DNA of 64,000 bases. It comes from CAZJYI01 sp964550025. Its GTDB lineage: Bacteria; Verrucomicrobiota; Kiritimatiellia; UBA8416; CAYOBW01. The position numbers and the translations under genes were made by a program. A model generated the notes under the pieces. That model saw only the letters and a list, made by a program, of their open reading frames with translations. It was not told the origin of the DNA and did no database searches. Positions 54,850 through 62,519 of this stretch are shown here, in pieces (positions within the stretch are counted from its first letter, which is position 1; every line of letters begins with the position of its first letter). Location: NCBI GenBank assembly GCA_964550025.1, contig CAZJYI010000048.1, positions 1-64,000 of the forward strand, read 5' to 3'.

Positions 54850-55003
54850 GAAGCGGGTCGTTCAAGCGTAACCAAGCAAGTGCGCGATGAAACGTGAGAC
54901 CAAGAGCGAATGGCGCTGACATGAGCCCTGCCACGGACGCGGCTCAGCACAGCTTCAGAATGCCCGTCTGAACCGCCAATGGAGGCATGTTTCGACGCCC
55001 CGC

Positions 55004-56377
55004 TCACAGAACGGCGGGTCGACCGCCGTCGACGGACATGTAGATTCGCTTGGGATCCGTTGGGCTACTTCCCACCTCGACGATAAGCTCGCGGTCCACC
55101 AGTGCTTTCAGTCTCGTTCTGGCGGCCCTCGGGGAAATACCGACCGCCTCGGCAACTCCTTTTGTGCTCAGCCCGTTCGCCTTTCGGATGGCATCCAGGA
55201 TGGTGCGCGTCATCGCGTCGAACTCCGGCCTCGCAGCGGGCTGCAGCCGGAAGGTGACCCGAAAGTGCGTGGCAACCTCCTCAAACTCCGGCGGCGGAAG
55301 GCCATGCTCCCGGCAACTGTCTACCATTCTCCCAACGCCGCTACCCCACTGCTCGATCAACCCGAGTTCCTTGAATACACGTCCAATGACGCGGTTCCGC
55401 AGCCGCGAGACGCCCCGAAGGATATCGGCGACGGTCAGTCCGAAAGGTAACAGCCCCGGACTCTCGATTTCCACGCGGTCGTCGAACACGGACACCCGGA
55501 TCGGTGCGCCCATCTGACTGTAATCCGAATGCGTGACGGCGTTTATGATGGCCTCGCGAACAGCCGGCAAGGGGATACTCCACTTCTCGTCTCTGCGCAC
55601 GCCCTCGATGCGAAATGACCGCAGCGCATGCTTGCGGACAAATCCCGTAGCGTCCTCGATGTTGCGGACGGGATGGTCGCGAAGCTCCCGGGTGTCGTCG
55701 ATACGGGTTCGTGTCGTGCCGCCGAAGCGCCCGACCTGGATCCAGGCGTCAGGGAAGACGGCGGCCCGGTTCGACCCGAAGAGGATGATGCCGCCACAGG
55801 TAGGCACCAGCCGCCCCTGGTGCTTGACTACAAGGTGAAGGGACTGCAGGTCGCGTCTTCTGATAGTGCGGAAGGGAGCAAGGAGCTCTGAAGCAGCTCT
55901 GAAGTCAATCGCTTCAGAGTTCAGTTGCGGCAGAGGCTGCTCATCGTAGGCTTCATTCCGCGCCGTTCGGCTCAGTTCCTCACGCATTTGCTTGTCGGCT
56001 CTGCGGTTCGAAGCGCCAACACGGATGTATGTTCCCTTCTCCGTACCGGCTGCCACAAGGTGGTGGGGGCGCGAATAGCTCGGGAACACTTCCGCGGCGA
56101 GCACGGACTTGTCGCGCCAAGGCAGGACCTCGATCGCAGGCATCAAGGGAGGATTGATGCCCGTGCTGATGATGTTGGCCAGCCGCTCCTGCACGTCAAG
56201 GGGCGCTTCGATGCCCCGAACCGTGCGCGTCTCGTCCTCAACACCGAGGAGCAGAATGCCGCCGGAAGAATTGGCAAATGCCACGATGCTTCGGAGCATG
56301 TTGACGGGAGATGAGAGGTCAAGCTTGAATTCCAACGTCTTGCCCTCATGCCTGCTGAGTAGATCCATAAGGTCCAT
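55004..56377 (-). CDS. AlbA_2 (Schlafen-type) ATP-binding regulator with winged helix
   Basis: 457 residues. N-terminal AlbA_2 domain: EGKTLEFKLDLSS, NMLRSIVAFANSSGGILLLG, GTYIRVGASNRRA. Middle HATPase_c_4-type block: REAIINAVTHSDYSQMGAPI and VEIESPGLLPFGLTV. The C-terminal winged helix includes KANGLSTKGVAEAVGISPRA. Proteins of this build are found as regulators and in defence islands; no activity is established for this one. It resembles the AlbA_2 protein at 57461 in order and motifs. The octamer CTCTGAAG flanks its promoter and recurs inside it. Confidence 0.88.
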   Translation of the reverse strand: MDLMDLLSRHEGKTLEFKLDLSSPVNMLRSIVAFANSSGGILLLGVEDETRTVRGIEAPLDVQERLANIISTGINPPLMPAIEVLPWRDKSVLAAEVFPSYSRPHHLVAAGTEKGTYIRVGASNRRADKQMREELSRTARNEAYDEQPLPQLNSEAIDFRAASELLAPFRTIRRRDLQSLHLVVKHQGRLVPTCGGIILFGSNRAAVFPDAWIQVGRFGGTTRTRIDDTRELRDHPVRNIEDATGFVRKHALRSFRIEGVRRDEKWSIPLPAVREAIINAVTHSDYSQMGAPIRVSVFDDRVEIESPGLLPFGLTVADILRGVSRLRNRVIGRVFKELGLIEQWGSGVGRMVDSCREHGLPPPEFEEVATHFRVTFRLQPAARPEFDAMTRTILDAIRKANGLSTKGVAEAVGISPRAARTRLKALVDRELIVEVGSSPTDPKRIYMSVDGGRPAVL

Positions 56378-56389
56378 AGCTCTGCAAAT

Positions 56390-56426
56390 TACTCTGAAGT
56401 GATGAATGCGTCAAGCCTTCAGAGTA
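56390..56426. promoter_or_regulatory. 10-bp inverted repeat upstream of the AlbA_2 gene
   Basis: TACTCTGAAG (56390-56399) and CTTCAGAGTA (56417-56426) are perfect inverted arms with 17 bp between, beginning 13 bp upstream of the start codon. Three more copies of the CTCTGAAG octamer lie inside the gene at 55886, 55897 and, inverted, 55912. A likely operator, perhaps for the gene's own winged-helix domain. Confidence 0.55.
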
Positions 56427-56517
56427 TTCTGGCGACGCAAAGCCAGCGCGAGAGCGACTCAATCAGTGGTCACTCCGCGGTTCCGGGCTCGATCAAGTCA
56501 CACTCCACACTCGCGGC

Positions 56518-56640
56518 TCACAGCAGGCCGGAGTATTCCACCGGTTTTCGGGTCGAATCGTTGGTCTGTATCTTCTCAACGAGGGCAGAGGCGTAGGGTG
56601 TCCGGCCATCCACCTCGAAGTGTGCCATCCGCGCTTTCAT
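56518..56640 (-). pseudogene. Orphan coding tail
   Basis: A 40-codon frame from ATG 56638-56640 reads MKARMAHFEVDGRTPYAS then ALVEKIQTND and stops at 56518. In-frame codons continue upstream (CELVQRRVDDGAA) without a start. It reads like the end of a larger protein that I cannot name. The rest of 56378-56697 holds only the inverted repeat at 56390-56426. Confidence 0.35.
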
Positions 56641-56697
56641 GGCTGCGCCGTCATCAACCCGGCGCTGCACCAGTTCACATGATCGGAGTTGATTCCC

Positions 56698-56974
56698 CTA
56701 GTGCCTATACGGCTTGGCGGCGGCCGGATCCTTGCCGACGCCGACGCGCATCAGGTCTTGGAGCTCGCCCAGGTGATCCTGGTAGATATCGCGCGGCATC
56801 ACATCATGTTTCTTGCACAAGCTGGCCGCCATGCCGACGACCTCCCCCATTGTCCCGCAGGACGCAACCTGGTAGCGCCCCCGCTGTGGCGGCTTTCTCG
56901 GCGGCCTGCAGTGTAGCCAACGCCGTCGATAGCAATGAGAGAACAGTAAGGATAGCGGTTATGGTCGGTTTCAC
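56698..56974 (-). pseudogene. Collapsed FAD-dependent oxidoreductase: leader joined to out-of-frame C-terminus
   Basis: GTG 56972-56974, with a strong GGAGGAGAAGGAG upstream, starts a leader (AILTVLSLLSTALATLQAAE) that ends out of frame at 56804. From about 56874 a second frame reads ASCGTMGEVVGMAASLCKKH, then PRDIYQDHLGELQDLM and a TAG at 56698. GxMGEVVGMAASLCxxH is the hallmark C-terminus of secreted FAD-dependent oxidoreductases of this phylum, normally some 450-600 residues long. The whole FAD domain between head and tail is absent. Confidence 0.65.
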
Positions 56975-57002
56975 GTCTCCTTCTCCTCCTACATGCCTGA
57001 GT

Positions 57003-57464
57003 TCAGCTCCGCGCCACACACAGGCGCATCGATTCCCTGATGACAAGCTCCGACGTCGCCGCGCGGTGAGCCGTCTCGGCCAGGTTGCCTTCGATGTCAT
57101 CGAGCAGCAGTCCGATGGCTCTGCGTCCAGTCTTTCGAAATGCTGTTCCACCGTGGTCAGGTTGAGCCAGCGCGCGATCGCGACGTTGTCGTAGCCCACA
57201 ACCGCGAGGTCGGGGCTTGATGATGTCGCACGCCCGCGTGACCCCGAACGACTAGATTGTCGTCAGCCAGATTACCGGGGGCCGGAAAGGCAGGACGGTC
57301 AACAGAACGTCGGCGACCTCGTCCAGTGTGTAGCTACCCGGGTCCATCATGCCCCAGTGGCGCTCAGCCTGGCCGCTGAACTGAGGGCCACTGTCAGAAC
57401 ATACGCTGCCAACAGCGACATCCGGGGGCACGTCGGCGGCGTGACAACGGGCGATCAGTTTCAT
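57003..57464 (-). pseudogene. LacI-family regulator remnant with frameshifts
   Basis: One frame gives DLAVVGYDNVAIARWLNLTT and VEQHFERL; a +1 shift then continues RRAIGLLLDDIEGNLAETAH to RESMRLCVARS and TGA at 57003-57005. This is the C-terminal effector domain of a LacI-type repressor. A 70-codon frame above it (57252-57464: MDPGSYTLDEVADVLL, PPVIWLTTI) is probably more of the same domain in yet another frame. No DNA-binding domain remains. The 21-bp repeat at 57191-57211 lies in the DLAVVGY codons. Confidence 0.6.
57191..57211. repeat. Left copy of 21-bp perfect direct repeat (att-like)
   Basis: Identical to 61697-61717, about 4.5 kb away; begins GTAGCCCACA. It lies in LacI-type codons for LAVVGY on the minus strand. 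The two copies bracket the HTH/ATPase/AlbA_2 operon. Confidence 0.8.
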
Positions 57465-58690
57465 GCGAGAGGCGCTTTTCTCAAGATCAGGGTGAAGCTC
57501 TCTTCTGCAACAATCAGTTCGGGTTCTGTTCCCACTTGCTCTTCCATCAATTTGACGATCTTCCGCGGTATACCCATTCCCATATGCTCCATGTACCCAT
57601 AGTCCCGCAGAACATCCTTGAGCAGTTGATTCCGTGCAGCCCGGCAGCCCGCCCGCATGCGATCAGGAGTGATGCCGTTAGGCGGCTTGCCCGGGGAGAT
57701 GAACTCCACGCGATCCGCGTAGACACAGACTTCAATACTGGTAGCTGAAAGAAGGTAGTCGCGATGGACGACAGCATTGACCAATGCCTCACGAAGAGCG
57801 GCCTCAGGATAGTCCCATTTTCGTATTCGCGCCGCACCATCCAGTTCCTCTGTGCTCAAGTGAGGTTGGATCATGCTTAGTGCCTGGTCCACAATTCCGG
57901 GGGCGACCATGTCGCCTTGCTCATTGCAGAGGCGCACAAGCGCGGAATCGGCCGTATCTCGGAAGCTCGCATCGTATCCTTTTTCCGTTCCAGGAAAGAC
58001 CGCTACGTCTATGACCGCGTGGGGCAGGAAGCGCCTATGTGAAGAGCCAAAGAGGAGTAATCCCGCTACAGAGCATGCGCGACCACCATCCGTCTCGCTT
58101 TCGACGACGAATTCGGTGTTGAGAAGGAGCCTTTCCCATCCATCGGCATCATCGCTCGCGGGCAAGGACTGGCCACGAATAGCTTCAAAATACTCTATCA
58201 ACCTGGGCTGGTTCAGGTCTGCGGCTGATGAACCCGTAACCGGCTGCGTTTCGAACCTCACAGAACCGCGGCGCTGAAATAGCCTCTGAAGTTCCGCGGT
58301 ATCCGCTTCGCGGCTGAGTGTTCCAACACGAATGTAGTAGTACGCGTGATTGTTGTGCCGCACGTGGTGAACAGTCCATCCTGGTTGAACGGACACGATC
58401 GCCACATCCTTCCCTGGCTCAACATCGCGAATCACTTCATATGTGGGGATGATCGGTGGCCGGATCTTGTCTCGACACGCCGTCATGACCCACTCTTCAA
58501 GATTCTCCCTTGTTATTCCCGATATAGACTGATCATCTTCGACACCCAACAGCACATGGCCACCCTCGAAGTTACTGAATGCCACGAGCTCCTTAGCCAA
58601 GGCCCTGTTGTCAACATCATCACGCTTCAGCTCCACGAAGGAGCTCTCGTCATTGCGGATCAGCTCCAGCAACTCAGTCTTTGTCATCAT
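57461..58690 (-). CDS. AlbA_2 (Schlafen-type) ATP-binding protein, third gene of the cassette
   Basis: 409 residues, ATG at 58690 with GAGGTGA about 2 nt upstream, 5 bp after the ATPase stop. The AlbA_2 domain (ESSFVELKRDDVDNRALAKE, LVAFSNFEGGHVLLGVEDD, YYIRVGTLSREADT) is followed by an HATPase_c_4-type block (REALVNAVVHRDYLLSATSI, RVEFISPGKPPNGITPDRM) and MEHMGMGIPRKIVKLMEEQ. It lacks the winged helix of the paralog at 55004 and may have lost its extreme C-terminus at the cassette edge. Tight coupling suggests it works with the PHP/ATPase. Confidence 0.87.
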   Translation of the reverse strand: MMTKTELLELIRNDESSFVELKRDDVDNRALAKELVAFSNFEGGHVLLGVEDDQSISGITRENLEEWVMTACRDKIRPPIIPTYEVIRDVEPGKDVAIVSVQPGWTVHHVRHNNHAYYYIRVGTLSREADTAELQRLFQRRGSVRFETQPVTGSSAADLNQPRLIEYFEAIRGQSLPASDDADGWERLLLNTEFVVESETDGGRACSVAGLLLFGSSHRRFLPHAVIDVAVFPGTEKGYDASFRDTADSALVRLCNEQGDMVAPGIVDQALSMIQPHLSTEELDGAARIRKWDYPEAALREALVNAVVHRDYLLSATSIEVCVYADRVEFISPGKPPNGITPDRMRAGCRAARNQLLKDVLRDYGYMEHMGMGIPRKIVKLMEEQVGTEPELIVAEESFTLILRKAPLA

Positions 58691-58695
58691 TCACC

Positions 58696-61392
58696 TCAGA
58701 AACCGTACTTCTGCTGACGTACGGAGAAGGCATCTCTTCCGCCTTCAAGAATCTCTTCAACAAGTTCCCTGACCGGCTCATTGTCAATAGCCCCCTTGTG
58801 CTCGGGCTTCACGACGCCCGAGAGTTCCCCACTCAACTCGTCGGACTCAGGGGTCAGCCCCACGATCAACTCAGCATCCCCAAGAACGGGAATGTTGGCG
58901 TTGTGCGACGCAAAGAGGAACTGACGACGGCGTTTCTCCTCTTTCATCTTCGGGACGATGTATTCAGATATGAAACGATTGTCCAAGTCATCCTCCGGTT
59001 GATCAATGACCAGTGGTGCATCTGATTCAAGGAGAAGCAAACACAAGAGCGCGGTAGCCTTCTGTCCCGTGGACAGGCGTTTCAAGGGAACGAACTGCGG
59101 TTTCTCTTCAGAACCGAGATTGAGGGAGATCAGCGGCATTTGCAGCCAATCTTCCTCCTCCACGCACATAGCAAGGCCCTCTCCGGCAGACGCCAACCGT
59201 TCCGCGGCTTGATCAGTGAGACAAGCGTAAGAGCTCCGCAGATGATCAGCTCCTTTGCGAATACTCTCTGCAAGACCTCGCACACTTAGCTGGTCCTCAC
59301 GCAGAAGGTTCTGAAGGGATTTCGAGAGGCTCCCTTCGACATGCTCTCGGAGTAGGCCCTCCAGCGTTGACCTGTTCTCATCGCCCATCAACACCCGGAC
59401 GCTGCCCGCAAGCTTCCTGGAAACGCGTTTGGCCACACGCTCCCAATCACGCCGATCCTTCATCTTCACGTCTTCCCATTCTGCAAGGAGGGTAGTTCGC
59501 TCACTCCGCAATTCAGCAAGACCCTTGAGCATTTGCGCATGCAGGTCCTTCAACGGCTTCAAGTCCTCAAGCTGCTTCTGTAGGCTGATGAACTCGTCAC
59601 CATCGACTGACTCCTTGTTCAGCGTCTTGAGAATAGCCCGATACTCATCGAGGACCGGCTGTTCCCGCTCTGCTCGCCATGCCGACTCTACGTCTGCAAT
59701 CTCCCTTAGAGCCTCTTTCTTGAGACGAACCAATTCACCGCTCGTCTTGTCCAAGGTCTGGCGCACGGACTCAACCGGTTCTCGCAGCCGGGTCAACACC
59801 CCTTTCCCTGCCAGGGCAGCAAGTGCTGCATCCGACAAGAACGCGGCATCTGGCACAGCATCGCGCAACGCCGCAACAGCGTCCTCAAGCGGCTCCACCC
59901 GCTCAACAGCCGTCTTCAGGACGCGCTCCTCCCTGATGAGGGCACTACGCGCCTTCAGCTTATCCTCGATGCCCAGCACCTTGTAGCGCTTCAACGTTTC
60001 TTCCAGTCTGGGCTGTTCCGCCAAGCGTTCTTCAAGGCGGTTCATCTCCTCTAGAAGACGAAGCACCTTTTCGCGAGACTCCTGTAGCTTTCGGCGTATG
60101 CCCCGCTTCTGCTTCTGAGCAGTGTCGGCATCAGAGGCATGACGCTCCAGAAGACGACGCTGTTTCTCTTCTTGGCGCGACAATTCAGACAGTTCGTGTT
60201 GTCCGTAAATCAAGAGATCCCCCACAACAAAGCTCGGATCAACTGATAGCACCTCGCCCGTGTCTGCATCGCGCACGTCAGGCGGGTTGCTTCCGTTGCG
60301 GACAATCCAGTACTTGCGCGGCGAGGGCTTCGGCGAGCTGACGAGTACGCGGATGGTCGTATTCTGCCGAATGACACCCTTAACGATCCCGCGGTAGTTC
60401 TTTGTTGCTTCGTCCGTCGCCGGTAGCATGCCGAACGCGTGCCGTATACTCTCCACAACAGTTGACTTGCCCGCTCCACGTCCTCCAATGAGAACATTCA
60501 GGTTCTCGTTAAGGTGGATACGCACGTCACTGAGGAAGCCCCCTTCCCATTCAATTGCCTCAAGACATACATGAGGTATGGGATTCTCCTCGCTATTCAG
60601 GCGAATACGGGAGTCCGGGTCAAGAAACGCCTGCTTAAGGCCTTCTATCGAGAACTCCGCCATCTTTATCCAGGCCCATGCTGACTTGTCGGCCAGCCCT
60701 TCCGGTTTCGTGACGTCTTTCGCATTCACCACCGCAAGGGCTTGATCTGCCCCGCGCGCGATGTCACGGCGATAATCGGGATTGCGATTCTTGACTATCG
60801 GTCTGATATCTTGCGGCAGCCCGTCAACGGCCCCTGGGATCTGGATAGCCAAAAGCCGTTCATCTCTCCAGGCGTTGATGCGCGTCTCTCCGGTGAGCAC
60901 CGTAAACAGCCCTCCCTGATTCGTGCTGTGTGCCGCAATGACGATGCCGCCCTGCTCATCCTGCACAATCCTCAGAATGTCCGTGAAGAACTCCTTGCAC
61001 GCGGTACCAGTGCTCTCTGTGCCGTGAATACCAAAACTACCCAAGTATCTTTGCATCCTCGTATGATCTGTTCTCGGATCGTAGATGCAGAGCAGATGAA
61101 TGCCGTCTTTCGACTTCAACTCGAATCCAGGGAAGACCACAAGGTCAGCTTCCTGTGCAAGCGGTCGGATGACTTCCACGAAATCACAGTTGTTGTGGTG
61201 CGTGATGGCCAAGACTTTGATGTCATTCTTGATGGCCTCGTCAACGAGGCGCTTCGCGTAGGCTACCGCATCGGGATCAGGTGCCTGCCCCCGGTACGAC
61301 GCGTAGTCATTTGGGTTCACCTGAAGTGCGCAACGGAAGAACCGGGCACCATTCGGGAGGGCTAGAACATCATCCACTGTGCTATCAGTCAT
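58696..61392 (-). CDS. PHP-domain plus SMC/RecN-like ATPase (TrlF-like)
   Basis: 898 residues from ATG 61390-61392 (GGAGAG upstream). N-terminal PHP-like domain about 1-230: VLAITHHNNCDF, LVVFPGFELKSKDGIHLLC and GGIVIAAHST supply metal ligands, but the first HxH motif is replaced by ALQVNP. ATPase: Walker A GGRGAGKST (about 302), long coiled coil (about 400-700: KLQESREKVLRLLEEMNRLE), signature STGQK, Walker B with D-loop PLVIDQPEDDLDN (about 795), H-loop ASHN. The order matches TrlF-family ATPases as I recall them. Such coiled-coil ATPases joined to a nuclease or phosphatase domain are common in phage defence (RloC, PrrC, Septu). Function here is inferred. Confidence 0.85.
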   Translation of the reverse strand: MTDSTVDDVLALPNGARFFRCALQVNPNDYASYRGQAPDPDAVAYAKRLVDEAIKNDIKVLAITHHNNCDFVEVIRPLAQEADLVVFPGFELKSKDGIHLLCIYDPRTDHTRMQRYLGSFGIHGTESTGTACKEFFTDILRIVQDEQGGIVIAAHSTNQGGLFTVLTGETRINAWRDERLLAIQIPGAVDGLPQDIRPIVKNRNPDYRRDIARGADQALAVVNAKDVTKPEGLADKSAWAWIKMAEFSIEGLKQAFLDPDSRIRLNSEENPIPHVCLEAIEWEGGFLSDVRIHLNENLNVLIGGRGAGKSTVVESIRHAFGMLPATDEATKNYRGIVKGVIRQNTTIRVLVSSPKPSPRKYWIVRNGSNPPDVRDADTGEVLSVDPSFVVGDLLIYGQHELSELSRQEEKQRRLLERHASDADTAQKQKRGIRRKLQESREKVLRLLEEMNRLEERLAEQPRLEETLKRYKVLGIEDKLKARSALIREERVLKTAVERVEPLEDAVAALRDAVPDAAFLSDAALAALAGKGVLTRLREPVESVRQTLDKTSGELVRLKKEALREIADVESAWRAEREQPVLDEYRAILKTLNKESVDGDEFISLQKQLEDLKPLKDLHAQMLKGLAELRSERTTLLAEWEDVKMKDRRDWERVAKRVSRKLAGSVRVLMGDENRSTLEGLLREHVEGSLSKSLQNLLREDQLSVRGLAESIRKGADHLRSSYACLTDQAAERLASAGEGLAMCVEEEDWLQMPLISLNLGSEEKPQFVPLKRLSTGQKATALLCLLLLESDAPLVIDQPEDDLDNRFISEYIVPKMKEEKRRRQFLFASHNANIPVLGDAELIVGLTPESDELSGELSGVVKPEHKGAIDNEPVRELVEEILEGGRDAFSVRQQKYGF

Positions 61393-61427
61393 AGGAACTC
61401 TCCGATTCACTTGCGTATGACGGGCTC

Positions 61428-61610
61428 CTACTTCTCCCCGGCATTTCCGGCCCGGACCCACTCATCTATCTCGGAAATCTTGAATTTCCACTGCCTGCCC
61501 ACTTTGTGAGCCGGCATCTCCCGCTGATCTATCCAGCGATAAATCGTGTCTTTGCTGACATCGAGATGCCGGGCAATGGCGTCAATCGACACCCATGCTT
61601 CACTGTTCAT
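61428..61610 (-). CDS. Excisionase/MerR-like small HTH DNA-binding protein
   Basis: 60 residues from ATG 61608-61610 (AGAGGATT upstream); a longer frame to 61688 has no ribosome site. WVSIDAIARHLDVSKDTIYR followed by REMPAHKVGRQWKF is the HTH_17/TIGR01764 excisionase-family pattern. It is the first gene of the cassette, 35 bp before the ATPase. It may regulate the operon or assist excision; no integrase gene is visible in the window. Confidence 0.85.
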   Translation of the reverse strand: MNSEAWVSIDAIARHLDVSKDTIYRWIDQREMPAHKVGRQWKFKISEIDEWVRAGNAGEK

Positions 61611-61696
61611 GCCTGAATCCTCTCGTATCGCGGCGCATCGTCCTGCACATGGCCACACACTCTCGCATAGACCGGCATAAAAAGGCAACCAATATG

Positions 61697-61717
61697 GTAG
61701 CCCACAACCGCGAGGTC
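61697..61717. repeat. Right copy of 21-bp perfect direct repeat (att-like)
   Basis: Identical to 57191-57211. On the minus strand its frame reads LSEHNVGDLAVVGY, which suits a LacI-type protein, after which the cassette begins. It lies 14 bp from the beta-helix remnant stop at 61731. Confidence 0.8.
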
Positions 61718-61730
61718 ACCGACGTTGTGC

Positions 61731-62162
61731 TCAGACAGGCAGAACAGACTCCCCATAGTCGATGCCTTCGCCTTTGGCTCCCGCCGCCTTGGCCGCCGTG
61801 TCCTCGTTGGGCCACTGCGCCATGCGCAGCCGCTTCCCGTTCAAGGTCAGTTCCATCACCCAGGGCAGCGCAGCGCGATGAAAACCGTGCGGCATGACCG
61901 TGCCGTAATCCGTCACGCCGTTGCCTTTCAGAAAGATCTCATAGACATGCTTCCGCGCGTCGGGAACGATGATCCTGTCCAGAATCGCCGGATCCGTCGT
62001 CTTGCGCACAGCCTTGGTGGGAACAGGAACGCCGCCAATCAGCCGAGCCCGCTCACCGGGACACGAAGCAACAACGTTCGGCGCTTCCTGAGTTCCGGAA
62101 TCGCGCGCATCGAACTCAATCGTCTTATCGATATCGACCATTCCGTGGTGGATATCGTGCAT
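61731..62162 (-). pseudogene. Fragment of a secreted beta-helix glycan-active protein
   Basis: A 143-codon frame with FDARDSGTQEAPNVV, ARLIGGVPVP, DPAILDRIIVPDARKHVYEI and LNGKRLRMAQWPNED matches the N-terminal part of large parallel beta-helix proteins (the DARDSGT and ARWPNE blocks). The usual leader and the several hundred residues of helix are absent on either side. It stops next to the cassette repeat. Probably a dead fragment cut by rearrangement. Confidence 0.55.
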
Positions 62163-62519
62163 CGGCGCGAGGCATGAGGAGAATCGTCCCTTCCCTCCGT
62201 CGATTTCGATGCAGTCATGCAGAACTCCCGGAAACGTCGCGTCCGCGAACGTCTGACGTTCCGTTCAGCCGCGGGGGCCACACGGCAAGATGAGTGCGAT
62301 TGACCGTTGTGACGTATTGGGTTGCGAGAACAGCGCAGCCATGCATCGCGATCGCCCCAGCCGTCCCGGATCTTGACGCCGGGGCCGGACTTCTCGTATG
62401 CTTCAGTCAGGAATCGGGGGCTTCTGGTGGTGCAGCAGGCGTGTTCTCCGAGGCCCCGGAGAAGCAGAGTCCTATTCGCCGGCTGTCATCCGAAGACGTC
62501 GATCATCCAGGTCATGGAC
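62163..62519. other. 357-bp intergenic region, no gene seen
   Basis: Lies between the beta-helix fragment and the rightmost gene, which diverge. Small frames here lack starts, ribosome sites or family motifs. It should hold the promoter of the 62520 gene. Confidence 0.5.
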
